Shown: in pieces, positions 50,839 through 57,647 of the stretch
How the letters are laid out: the number at the start of each line of letters is the position of its first letter
Position numbering within the stretch: the stretch's first letter is position 1
Assembly (NCBI GenBank): GCA_964537395.1
Contig: CAZIBN010000001.1
Span: 1 to 64,000, forward strand
Source: GWA2-66-18 sp964537395
GTDB lineage: Bacteria; Elusimicrobiota; Elusimicrobia; UBA1565; UBA9628
Reading direction: 5' to 3'
Length of the DNA: 64,000 bases
The notes under the pieces: generated by a model
The model's database searches: none
What the model was told of the DNA's origin: nothing
What the model saw: the letters and a program-made list of their open reading frames with translations, nothing else
Program-made: the position numbers and the translations under genes

Positions 50839-51815
50839 TTTCCGCCGACCTCTTCCCACTGGTGAAGCCGCGAGACGATGTTCGGATCTTCAGCGAGGCG
50901 TTCGATGAACGCCTCGACGCGCGGGCTCTTCCAGGCGGTCTGGAACTGGGCCCAGACCTGGCCGAGCGTGTCGGTCTTGAGGTCGCCGCAGGTGAAGGGC
51001 AGGGCGTTGATCAGCTTGACCTTGCCGTTGGGCAGGATGATGAACAGCGCGGCGGGGTTCTCGAGGCGGTAGCGGAGCTCCTCGAGCAGGCCCATCGAAT
51101 GATAATAAACCCGCATCTTCCCCGCGTACTCGTCGCACTTCAAGCGCAAGGTCTCGAAGAACTCCGGATAATCGGCCTCATCGGGAGCCGTGATGGCCCA
51201 GGTGCGCACCGCGTTGCCGGTGAACATCAGCTTGCCCGTGTAGAACGAGTAGGCGCCGATGCTGTGCGCCAGATCGACGGCCGCGCCGATCTCCTTGATG
51301 TTGAACTTGGCGGGCACGAAGTTGATCTCGATGGGCACGCCGGCCTCGCGCAGGTTCTTGATGCCATCGAGCGCCGATTCGAGGCGGCCGTGCACACGCA
51401 TCTTGTTGAACGAAGCGGGGGTCGCGCCGTCGAGGGAAACCTGGACAGCCTTCACGCCGAGGTCCTTGAGCTTCTTGCAGTTCTCCTTCGTCAGGTAGTG
51501 CCCGTTGGTCTCGATCTTGAGGCCGACGCCGCCGTTGGTGATGCGCTCCACCATGCCGAAGAAGTCGGGGCGCACCATCGGCTCGCCGCCGGAGAACGAG
51601 ACGTAGGGCACCTCGCTCTTGATCAGCTGGTCGATGATGCCGTAGGCCTGCTCGGTCGTCAGCTCGTCCTTGAATGCCTTGCCGGGGCCCGACTCCTCGA
51701 TGCAGTGGAGGCACGCCAGGTTGCACTCGTTGGTGATCTGCCAGGCCACATAGAGGGGCGCGGCGAGATCCGAGGTATTCTGCTGTTCAGGAACGACGGC
51801 GGTTTCGGGAGCCAT
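50835..51815 (-). CDS. PqqE-like radical SAM protein 3
   Basis: A 326-residue radical SAM protein. Cys31/35/38 (CNLACLHC), SGGEPMVRPDFF, LKIETNGH, VQVSLDGAT, and the C-terminal NALPFTCGDLKTDTLGQVW. Auxiliary SPASM cysteines are absent. Of the three copies it is closest to the RRE gene (8 bp) and reads like the canonical PqqE/MftC pattern. ATGA overlap with the prenyltransferase. Confidence 0.9.
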   Translation of the reverse strand: MAPETAVVPEQQNTSDLAAPLYVAWQITNECNLACLHCIEESGPGKAFKDELTTEQAYGIIDQLIKSEVPYVSFSGGEPMVRPDFFGMVERITNGGVGLKIETNGHYLTKENCKKLKDLGVKAVQVSLDGATPASFNKMRVHGRLESALDGIKNLREAGVPIEINFVPAKFNIKEIGAAVDLAHSIGAYSFYTGKLMFTGNAVRTWAITAPDEADYPEFFETLRLKCDEYAGKMRVYYHSMGLLEELRYRLENPAALFIILPNGKVKLINALPFTCGDLKTDTLGQVWAQFQTAWKSPRVEAFIERLAEDPNIVSRLHQWEEVGGK

Positions 51816-51823
51816 GTGACCTC

Positions 51824-52264
51824 TTATTCGATGATCAGACCTTTTTCCTTCAGCTGCGCGAGGAACGACTCGGCTTCCGCCGCCATCTTGCCGGTGGGAT
51901 CCTCGAACTTTTCCTTGAGCTTGGCGACGAGATTGCCGGACTCCGCGCCCGCGATGACCTCGCGCACGACGGCCGCGCCCGTGGGGCTCAGCGTGTACAC
52001 CTTCTCGGAGCGCGTCTCGAACAGCACCGCGCCGAACTTCTCTTCCCGGAACTTCACGAATGGAGCAAGCTTCATGATTCCCTCTCTGTGGGCGACGAGG
52101 CAGGAGTTCGCGTCCCAGGCCTCGCGCGCCGCGATCTCTTCGATTTCAAGACGAACCTTACGCTGGGTCGCCGCGTCGGCGGGGTCGGACTGGGCCGCCT
52201 CCGTCTCCGAGACGACGAAGTCGCCGCTTTTCCACGACTTGCGCAGCAGCGCTTCGTACGACAT
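51824..52264 (-). CDS. PqqD-like RiPP recognition element protein
   Basis: A 146-residue protein. Residues ~65-146 are a PqqD/MftB-type RRE (LAPFVKFREEKFGAVLFE, then KVYTLSPTGAAVV, then a helical end FLAQLKEKGLII). Such domains hold the leader peptide for a radical SAM enzyme. The N-terminal ~60 residues are an extra helical part of unknown role. Its ATG shares one base with the stop of the prenyl synthase (TAATG). An RRE next to radical SAM genes is the strongest support for a peptide substrate. Confidence 0.88.
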   Translation of the reverse strand: MSYEALLRKSWKSGDFVVSETEAAQSDPADAATQRKVRLEIEEIAAREAWDANSCLVAHREGIMKLAPFVKFREEKFGAVLFETRSEKVYTLSPTGAAVVREVIAGAESGNLVAKLKEKFEDPTGKMAAEAESFLAQLKEKGLIIE

Positions 52265-53211
52265 TAAAATTCCCTCTTGGCCATGACTTCGACGAAGAAG
52301 CCGAGCTCGGAGGCTTCCGCCTTGCAGGGCAGCTTCTTGATCATGGCCAGCATCGAGTCGGTGAGCTCCCTTCCCTTCTCGCGCGTCTTCTGGATATGGC
52401 CCCGCTCCTTCAGGAGCTTCGCGATCCTGGCCGCGTCGGGCTTGGGCTCGTTCCACAGCGCGAGGAAGTCCTCGCGGGTCGCCGGGTCCTGAACCGCGTA
52501 GATGCAAGGCAAGGTCAGCTTGCGGTTCGCGAGGTCCTGGCCCTCGTCCTTGCCCGAGACGCGCTCGGTCAAAGTGTAGTCGTGTATGTCGTCCACGATC
52601 TGAAGCAATATGCCGGCCGCGCAGGCGAGGCGGGGCGGGTCGCTTTGCTCGTGAGGGAAAGGCGATAGCTCGGACAGCACCGCGCCGGCCCACTCGAACA
52701 GGGCGCCGGTCTTGCGGGAGGCGACGCCCATATAGGCCTCGACCGTGACGACGGTCGAGCCCTTAAGAAACTCTTCCTGGAGCTCGCCGACCGTCATCTC
52801 GCGCACCGTCGTCACCAGGAGCTTGGGTGCGTTAGGGGAGATATCGATGGCCTCTTCCAGGCCCTGCGCAAAAGCGAGGTCGCCCAGCAGGAGCCCGACG
52901 GTGGTGCCGAAGATCTTGTTGGGGGTCGCATGTCCGCGGCGCAGGTCGGCCTCGTCCACGCAGTCGTCGTGGAGCAGGCTCGCGTTATGCACGAGCTCCA
53001 TGGCCCGGGCGACGCCCTCGGCCTTGTCCAGGTCGACGCCCAGGGCCCCCGCCAGGAGCAGGGCGAAGCGGGAGCGGAGCATCTTGCCCGGCCGGCCGAT
53101 GTGGGAGGCCAATTCCTGGCCGACGCGCCCCTCGATGCGCCGGGCGCGGCTCTCCAGTCCGGCGCGGACCCGGGTCAACGAATCTTCCACCTTTAAAAGG
53201 GAAATCGGCAT
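52264..53211 (-). CDS. polyprenyl diphosphate synthase
   Basis: A 315-residue trans-prenyltransferase. First Asp-rich motif D82-D-C-V-D86 in LLHDDCVDEADLRRG, GGxR-equivalent GRPGKMLRS, second motif V-D207-D-I-H-D211. It builds all-trans chains from IPP, as IspB or HepT do; the residues before the first motif (MELVHNASLL) favour a long product. First gene of the cluster after a TATAAT. It would supply the UbiA enzyme encoded downstream. Confidence 0.94.
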   Translation of the reverse strand: MPISLLKVEDSLTRVRAGLESRARRIEGRVGQELASHIGRPGKMLRSRFALLLAGALGVDLDKAEGVARAMELVHNASLLHDDCVDEADLRRGHATPNKIFGTTVGLLLGDLAFAQGLEEAIDISPNAPKLLVTTVREMTVGELQEEFLKGSTVVTVEAYMGVASRKTGALFEWAGAVLSELSPFPHEQSDPPRLACAAGILLQIVDDIHDYTLTERVSGKDEGQDLANRKLTLPCIYAVQDPATREDFLALWNEPKPDAARIAKLLKERGHIQKTREKGRELTDSMLAMIKKLPCKAEASELGFFVEVMAKREF

Positions 53212-53221
53212 GGGGGCCTCA

Positions 53222-53227
53222 ATTATA
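53222..53227 (-). promoter_or_regulatory. -10 box at the head of the radical SAM/prenyl operon
   Basis: A perfect TATAAT on the minus strand ends 10 nt before the polyprenyl synthase ATG, in the 22-bp gap after the regulator gene. No good -35 is seen. This suggests the seven-gene cluster is transcribed separately as well as by read-through. Confidence 0.5.
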
Positions 53228-53233
53228 CCACGG

Positions 53234-53749
53234 CTAAGCTATCGCCTTGAGTAAGGTAAGTACTTTAGGGAGAACGGCGGCTTTTTCCTGATTTCCGACC
53301 TTTCCCAGCACGAAGTCGAGGAGTCGGACGAGCTCCAGGAGCTCGTTGAGCTTTTTGCGGAAGGCGGCGGACTCCTTGTCGCTGCCGGCCTCCTTGAGGC
53401 ACTCGTCGATCGCTCCGATCACCGGCTCGATCTCCCGCTTCTTGCGCTCCCTTGCGATGCGACAGCACATCGTCCAGACGTCCTTCTCGCTCGAGAAATA
53501 CTCCTTCCGGTCACGCGGAAGCGAGACCCGCCGGATCAGCCCCCAGTCCACGAGGGCCCGAAGATTCATGCTGGCGTTTCCCCGGCTGACGGCCAGCTCG
53601 GCCATGACGTCGTCCATCGTGAGCGGTTGCTCCGAGATCAGGAGCAGCGCGTGCATGCGCGCCATCGTCTTGTTGATGCCCCAGGCCCCGCCCATCTGCC
53701 CCCAGGACTCGACGAATTTTTCCTTCGCGGACTTTAGCTCTGCGCCCAT
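53234..53749 (-). CDS. GbsR/MarR-like transcription regulator
   Basis: A 171-residue winged-helix protein: LLLISEQPLTMDDVMAELAV and SRGNASMNLRALVDWGLIRR form the HTH, followed by the RKEYFSSEKDVW wing and helical dimerisation arms. GbsR-type proteins often respond to small ligands. It overlaps the SDR gene by 16 bp and precedes the radical SAM cluster. An inverted repeat at 54698-54715 is a likely operator. Confidence 0.85.
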   Translation of the reverse strand: MGAELKSAKEKFVESWGQMGGAWGINKTMARMHALLLISEQPLTMDDVMAELAVSRGNASMNLRALVDWGLIRRVSLPRDRKEYFSSEKDVWTMCCRIARERKKREIEPVIGAIDECLKEAGSDKESAAFRKKLNELLELVRLLDFVLGKVGNQEKAAVLPKVLTLLKAIA

Positions 53750-54675
53750 TCGGTTTTCCCCCCGTCAAAATGACGTTTCAGCTCGTTGTGGTACTCGAGC
53801 CCGATCACGTCCGCCGAAGCGTCCAGCCAGGCCTTGAATGAGCGCCGTCCGGTCGCAGGCCGCTTCGATCTCAAGAGGCCGCGGGTCAGCCCATCGACCT
53901 CCTCCTTCGTGAGCACGACGTCGCCCGTCAGCAGGCCCAGGCCCGCCGCCAGGGCCAGCCCTAAGCCGGGGCCGACCTTGAAGAACCGCACGCGTCGTCC
54001 GATCCGCTCCGCCACCAACCGAACGAGGTCCCCGTAGGCGTAGACCTCCGGTCCGACCGCGTCCGAGGTCGTGTTCCCATCATCCGCGCCCGCCGCGACG
54101 GCGAGATCCGCCAGATCCTCCACCGCGATGGGCTGGATCGGATAGCGGCCGTCGCCGATCACCGCGAACGCCGGAAAGCGGCGCAGCATCCACGCGATAT
54201 TGTTGATGAGCACGTCATAGCCGCCGAAAAGCACCGTGGGCCCGAGGATCGCGTAAGACGGTCCGGCCGCCTTCAGCGCCTGCTCGACCTGCCCCTTGCC
54301 GCGATAGTAGGGAAGATCGGAGGCAGGGTCCGCGTTGGCGATGCTCACCTGCACGATGCGCCGCACGCCGGCCTTCGCGGCCGCCTGGAAGAGGATCTCG
54401 CTGTTGCGGACGGCTTTCTCATGCGTCATGGCGCCGTGGGCGAAGCGGACCCAATAGTTATTGTAGAGGGTATCCGCTCCCCGTAAAGCCTCGACCAACC
54501 GATCCGGCCGGGTGAAGTCGAGCGGATAGGCCGCGACGCGGTCGCGCAATGGCGAGGGGCGGTCGGGATGCGCGGTCAAGGTCGCGACCCGGCGGCCCGA
54601 GGCGAGAAGCCGCTCGGCGATATATCCGCCGGAGTAGCTGAAAGCGCCCGTGACGACGTCGAGCGGAGCGGTCAT
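53734..54675 (-). CDS. NAD(P)-binding atypical SDR / epimerase-like protein
   Basis: A 313-residue protein of the extended-SDR/NmrA type. The Rossmann motif is VTGAFSYSGGYIAERLL (TGAxxYxGxxIAxxL), YYRGKGQVEQAL holds the Tyr-x-x-x-Lys-like pair, and GDGRYPIQPIAVEDLADLAV is typical of NDUFA9-like members. It may reduce or bind a quinone-type substrate. A GGAGG site precedes the ATG. Same transcript as the regulator. Confidence 0.85.
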   Translation of the reverse strand: MTAPLDVVTGAFSYSGGYIAERLLASGRRVATLTAHPDRPSPLRDRVAAYPLDFTRPDRLVEALRGADTLYNNYWVRFAHGAMTHEKAVRNSEILFQAAAKAGVRRIVQVSIANADPASDLPYYRGKGQVEQALKAAGPSYAILGPTVLFGGYDVLINNIAWMLRRFPAFAVIGDGRYPIQPIAVEDLADLAVAAGADDGNTTSDAVGPEVYAYGDLVRLVAERIGRRVRFFKVGPGLGLALAAGLGLLTGDVVLTKEEVDGLTRGLLRSKRPATGRRSFKAWLDASADVIGLEYHNELKRHFDGGKTEWAQS

Positions 54676-54697
54676 GAATAAGCCTCCATTTCCGTAT

Positions 54698-54746
54698 TTT
54701 CAATTATTTCTGAAAGTACTGTACATTGAAAAGAGCCCCCCGTCAA
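54698..54746 (-). promoter_or_regulatory. promoter and operator of the SDR-regulator transcript
   Basis: On the minus strand TTGACG (54741-54746), 17 nt, TACAGT (54718-54723). Just downstream, TTTCA-N8-TGAAA (54698-54715) covers the expected transcription start, a position suited to repression. Unlike many genes here, this message has a ~40-nt leader with GGAGG. Confidence 0.65.
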
Positions 54747-54758
54747 GGCCCTCCTCCA

Positions 54759-54787
54759 TTGACGCCGCCGCGGGCCGCTTCTATACT
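54759..54787 (+). promoter_or_regulatory. promoter of the OmpR-type regulator (leaderless)
   Basis: TTGACG (54759-54764), exactly 17 nt, TATACT (54782-54787). ATG codons at 54792 and 54795 follow at once, so the message should be leaderless, with 54795 the likelier start. Confidence 0.7.
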
Positions 54788-54791
54788 CCTT

Positions 54792-55493
54792 ATGATGCGC
54801 CCTGAACGGATACTGGTGGTCGAGGACGATACGGGCTGGATCGAGCTGCTCAAGCTCTGGTTTGCCGGCGCCGGCTACTCGCAGGTGGAATACGCCGTGA
54901 CCGGCGCGCAGGCCCTGGAGATGGGGGTTCAGCGCAAGCCCGACTGCGTCCTGCTCGATTTCGGGCTGCCCGACCAAAACGGCTGTGAGGTCTGCGCCAA
55001 GATGCGAGCCATCCCCGACCTCGCCCGCGTCCCGGTAGTCATGTTCACCGCCCACGGCCGGGAAAAGGTACTGGGCCTGGAGAACGGCGCGGACTATTTC
55101 GTCGGAAAATCCGAGAGCTCGCGCGAGCTGATGGCCACCCTCGACGCGCTGTTCAAGCGGGCGCAGCACGCGCTCGGCGTGCTCAACCACGGCGAGGTGA
55201 GCCTGCGCGCCGAGGACCGCCAGGTCCTGTGGAAAAACCAGCCCGTCGCCGCGCTGACCCCGAAGGCCTTCGCGCTGTTCCACATCCTGGTCGAGCGCGG
55301 CCCCCAGCCCGTCTCGCGCGAGGACCTGTACCGGATGGTCGAGGGCGTCGAGAACCCAGGTCTATCGCGCGCGCTCGATGTGATGCTCAACCGCCTGAAG
55401 AAGGTCCTGCCCAAGGAGCTCGCCGAAAGGATCGTTAATGTGAAGAATTTCGGCTATTGCTTCCTTGAGGATCGGCGAGTAACAAAGCTGTAA
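54792..55493 (+). CDS. OmpR/PhoB-type response regulator
   Basis: A 233-residue regulator. The receiver (~1-125) has VVEDD, phospho-Asp in VLLDFGLPDQNG, Thr in VMFTAHG and Lys in FVGKSES (the usual Pro after Lys is Ser). The C-terminal winged helix (~140-228) has ALTPKAFALFHILVERG, PVSREDLYRMV and VMLNRLKKVLP, RIVNVKNFGYCF. No kinase is adjacent. It may control the divergent SDR-regulator genes or the riboswitch operon. Confidence 0.9.
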   Translation: MMRPERILVVEDDTGWIELLKLWFAGAGYSQVEYAVTGAQALEMGVQRKPDCVLLDFGLPDQNGCEVCAKMRAIPDLARVPVVMFTAHGREKVLGLENGADYFVGKSESSRELMATLDALFKRAQHALGVLNHGEVSLRAEDRQVLWKNQPVAALTPKAFALFHILVERGPQPVSREDLYRMVEGVENPGLSRALDVMLNRLKKVLPKELAERIVNVKNFGYCFLEDRRVTKL

Positions 55494-55559
55494 CGCCGCG
55501 TAACACAATGGTGAATTTACAGTAAACATTTCGGCTGTTAGACTCCTATGGCAGTCGCT

Positions 55560-55652
55560 GACCGAGAAGGGCACACCCGGAGAAATCCGGGGCCGCAAAG
55601 CCGACGGGGCTAACGCGCGAGAGCGCCAAGCTGGCCGGGCCGCCGAAACGGT
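55560..55652 (+). promoter_or_regulatory. GEMM-I (cyclic-di-GMP-I) riboswitch
   Basis: The region aligns base by base with the Vibrio Vc2 aptamer: GGGCACACC (55569-55577), a stem capped by GAAA (55578-55589), GGGCCGCAAAGCC (55590-55602), the GGGGCTAA receptor side, a variable stem, and GGCCGGGCCGCC (55633-55644). The aptamer ends ~22 nt before the ATG. Downstream, GACTCC (55653-55658) pairs with GGAGTC (55676-55681), with AACC/GGTT inside, trapping the start codon; this looks like a translational expression platform. Ligand c-di-GMP or cGAMP is not decided here. Confidence 0.88.
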
Positions 55653-55666
55653 GACTCCAAACCGAA

Positions 55667-56509
55667 ATGGTTAAAGGAGTCTTCCGCCGAGTCGTCCTCG
55701 CGATGATGTTCATCGCCGCTTTCGCCCCCTTGGCGCGGGCCGCCGAGGACATCAAGGACATGGCCAAGGCCATGTCCATCGCCGCCGCGGGGCGAAAGGT
55801 CAAGCGCGTGGCCGTCGTTCCCTTCACCGCCCCCCGTGGCTCCGCCTCGTTCTCCGGCGCGGTCGTCTCCGAGCGCCTGGTCATCCAGATCCTCGCCCGC
55901 GGCGAGCTCGACCTCGTCGAGCGCGGCCAGCTCGACAAGATCCTCGAGGAGCAGCGCCTGGGCGTCTTCGGCATCATGGACCAGGACACGGTCAAGACCC
56001 TGGGCAAGGTGCTCGGCGTGGACGCGATCCTGACCGGGACCATCGTCGAGCTGAAGGGCGAGCGCGTCGAGATCAACGCGCGCCTCATCCACACCGAGAC
56101 GGCGCAGGTGCTGGCCGCGGCGACCGTGAGCGTGGCCAAGGATTGGGAGGAGCGCGCCATCGGAGATGACGCGTCGACCTGGATCGTCCCTGTCCCCGAC
56201 CTGGGCGACGAGCCGTTCAAATCCGGCGCCTCGTGCCAGTCGAGCGTCGACGAGGTCGAGCGCCGCATCCTCGATTTCAAGGCCCGCTACTGGGCCGAGC
56301 GCCTCAAGGACCCCGCCTTCTCCATACGCTCGCTCAAGCGCAACCCGGGCTCCGAGATCGCGAACACGGAGACCAAGCGCCAGTTTTTCCTTAAGCTTCA
56401 CGAGCGCTACGACGCCCAGGCGCGCACGCCGCTGTCGCCGTCGGAGCAGGCGGCGCTGGCGAAGGGCTTGCAGGAGATCAAGATCTTGTCGGCGCTGTGC
56501 GAAGGATGA
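55667..56509 (+). CDS. exported FlgO/CsgG-like protein
   Basis: A 280-residue secreted protein. The signal peptide (VVLAMMFIAAFAPLARA|AE) is followed by a FlgO/CsgG-like domain: VAVVPFTAPRGSASFSG, LDLVERGQLDKILEEQRLG, LGKVLGVDAILTGTIVEL. In vibrios FlgO is an outer-membrane flagellum-stability protein; CsgG is the curli secretion pore. The C-terminal ~90 residues are extra. ATG at 55667 sits inside the post-riboswitch hairpin; ATGs at 55703/55706 are alternatives but would shorten the signal n-region. Confidence 0.82.
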   Translation: MVKGVFRRVVLAMMFIAAFAPLARAAEDIKDMAKAMSIAAAGRKVKRVAVVPFTAPRGSASFSGAVVSERLVIQILARGELDLVERGQLDKILEEQRLGVFGIMDQDTVKTLGKVLGVDAILTGTIVELKGERVEINARLIHTETAQVLAAATVSVAKDWEERAIGDDASTWIVPVPDLGDEPFKSGASCQSSVDEVERRILDFKARYWAERLKDPAFSIRSLKRNPGSEIANTETKRQFFLKLHERYDAQARTPLSPSEQAALAKGLQEIKILSALCEG

Positions 56510-56526
56510 GAATTCGAGGAGGAGTC

Positions 56527-56967
56527 ATGGACATGCGAGCATTCGGGCTGGTGGCGGTCGCGGTGCTGGCGGGCTGCGGGGGCGTGACGCGGCGCGTGCA
56601 TGGCGGGACGGTGGACCGGGTCATCGATCAGAAGCCGGTGCGAGGCGCCTACATCGAGGCCATCGGCATCGGCGCGTCCGATCCAGAGCTGAAGACGGAC
56701 ACCCAGCGCATGGCGCTGGCCCGCGATGCGGCGATCGTCAAAGCGCAGTACGAGCTGCTGTCGATGATCAAGGGCGTGGCGCTCGAAGGCGGCATCACCG
56801 TCGAGCGGGCGCTCGAGGCCGACTCGAAGCTGTCGGCGCGAGTCAACGACACGATCCGGGGAGCGGAAATACACAAGTCCGAGTTCACCGCCGACAACGG
56901 CTGCGTCGTGACCTTGAGGCTTCCCAAGGCTGCGCTCGAGAAGTCGCTGGGGAGCCGGCTCCAGTGA
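56527..56967 (+). CDS. LPP20/FlgP-like lipoprotein
   Basis: A 146-residue lipoprotein. GAGGAG precedes the ATG; the lipobox is VLAGC. The domain YIEAIGIGASDPELKTD, ARDAAIVKAQYELL, SEFTADNGCVVTLRLPK fits the LPP20 family, which includes FlgP. Second gene of the riboswitch operon. Confidence 0.82.
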   Translation: MDMRAFGLVAVAVLAGCGGVTRRVHGGTVDRVIDQKPVRGAYIEAIGIGASDPELKTDTQRMALARDAAIVKAQYELLSMIKGVALEGGITVERALEADSKLSARVNDTIRGAEIHKSEFTADNGCVVTLRLPKAALEKSLGSRLQ

Positions 56968-57647
56968 GGCGGCTATTGATCGCGGCCGCCCTGGCGCTCG
57001 GGGCCTGCGCGCACGGCGGCCCGCGCACGAAGGTCGTCGAGACCGAGGGCTTCGCGCCGGTTGATTCGCGCGGCCTCGCCGACGCGCGGGACAGGGCGAT
57101 GGGCGACGCGCGGCGTCGAGCCGTCGAGCGGGTCGCGGGCGTGTCGCTCGAGTCGACCTCGCGCGTCGAGAACGCCATCACGCAGGAGCAGCGCGTGACC
57201 TCCAAGAGCAAGGGCTTCGTCGAGGCCTCCGACTCCCTCGGCGAGGAGGTGCGCGACGGCCAGGTAAGGGTGCGCGTGCGCGCGCGCGTGCGCGAAGGCG
57301 CGGCCCCGTGGACGACGATCGCGCTCAACATACCGGACGGCCCGTTGGCCGCCGGCGTGGCCCGCGCCTTGCGCGAGAAGAAGATCGAGACCGGCCGCGG
57401 CCGGGACGCGGCCGAGCTGACCGGCACGTCGCATACCATGGACCTGCCCACGAGCCTCATCGCGGGCACGATCGCCGTGCGCGCCAACGCGTCCCTGACT
57501 TTGCAGGGCGAGGGCTCCCCCCTCCACGCGTCGGGCGCGGCCTCAGGGCTCGATCCGGACCGCGACGGCGCCGCCGACAAGGCGCTCGAAGCGGCCGGCT
57601 ACCGCGCCGGCCTCGAGATCGCCGCCGCGATGACGGCGAAGGACTAG
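56964..57647 (+). CDS. FlgT-like lipoprotein
   Basis: A 227-residue lipoprotein starting at GTG (GTGA overlap). Lipobox LGAC. The mature part, ETEGFAPVDSRGLADARDRA, then DARRRAVERVAGVSLEST and VRVRVRARVREG, matches the FlgT N-terminal/LPP20-like fold: a G-x-A series of ARxxAxxxA helices then strands. FlgO, FlgP and FlgT homologues in a row under a GEMM riboswitch point to a flagellar or surface-envelope function. The stop overlaps the kbl stop by 4 bp. Confidence 0.75.
   Translation: MRRLLIAAALALGACAHGGPRTKVVETEGFAPVDSRGLADARDRAMGDARRRAVERVAGVSLESTSRVENAITQEQRVTSKSKGFVEASDSLGEEVRDGQVRVRVRARVREGAAPWTTIALNIPDGPLAAGVARALREKKIETGRGRDAAELTGTSHTMDLPTSLIAGTIAVRANASLTLQGEGSPLHASGAASGLDPDRDGAADKALEAAGYRAGLEIAAAMTAKD

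Noticed and set aside
47877..53211. Ordinary PQQ or mycofactocin biosynthesis cluster
   Set aside because: No PqqB, PqqC, PqqF or mycofactocin glycosyltransferase/oxidase genes, PqqA's Glu is absent from the peptide, and three radical SAM copies plus prenylation genes do not fit either pathway.
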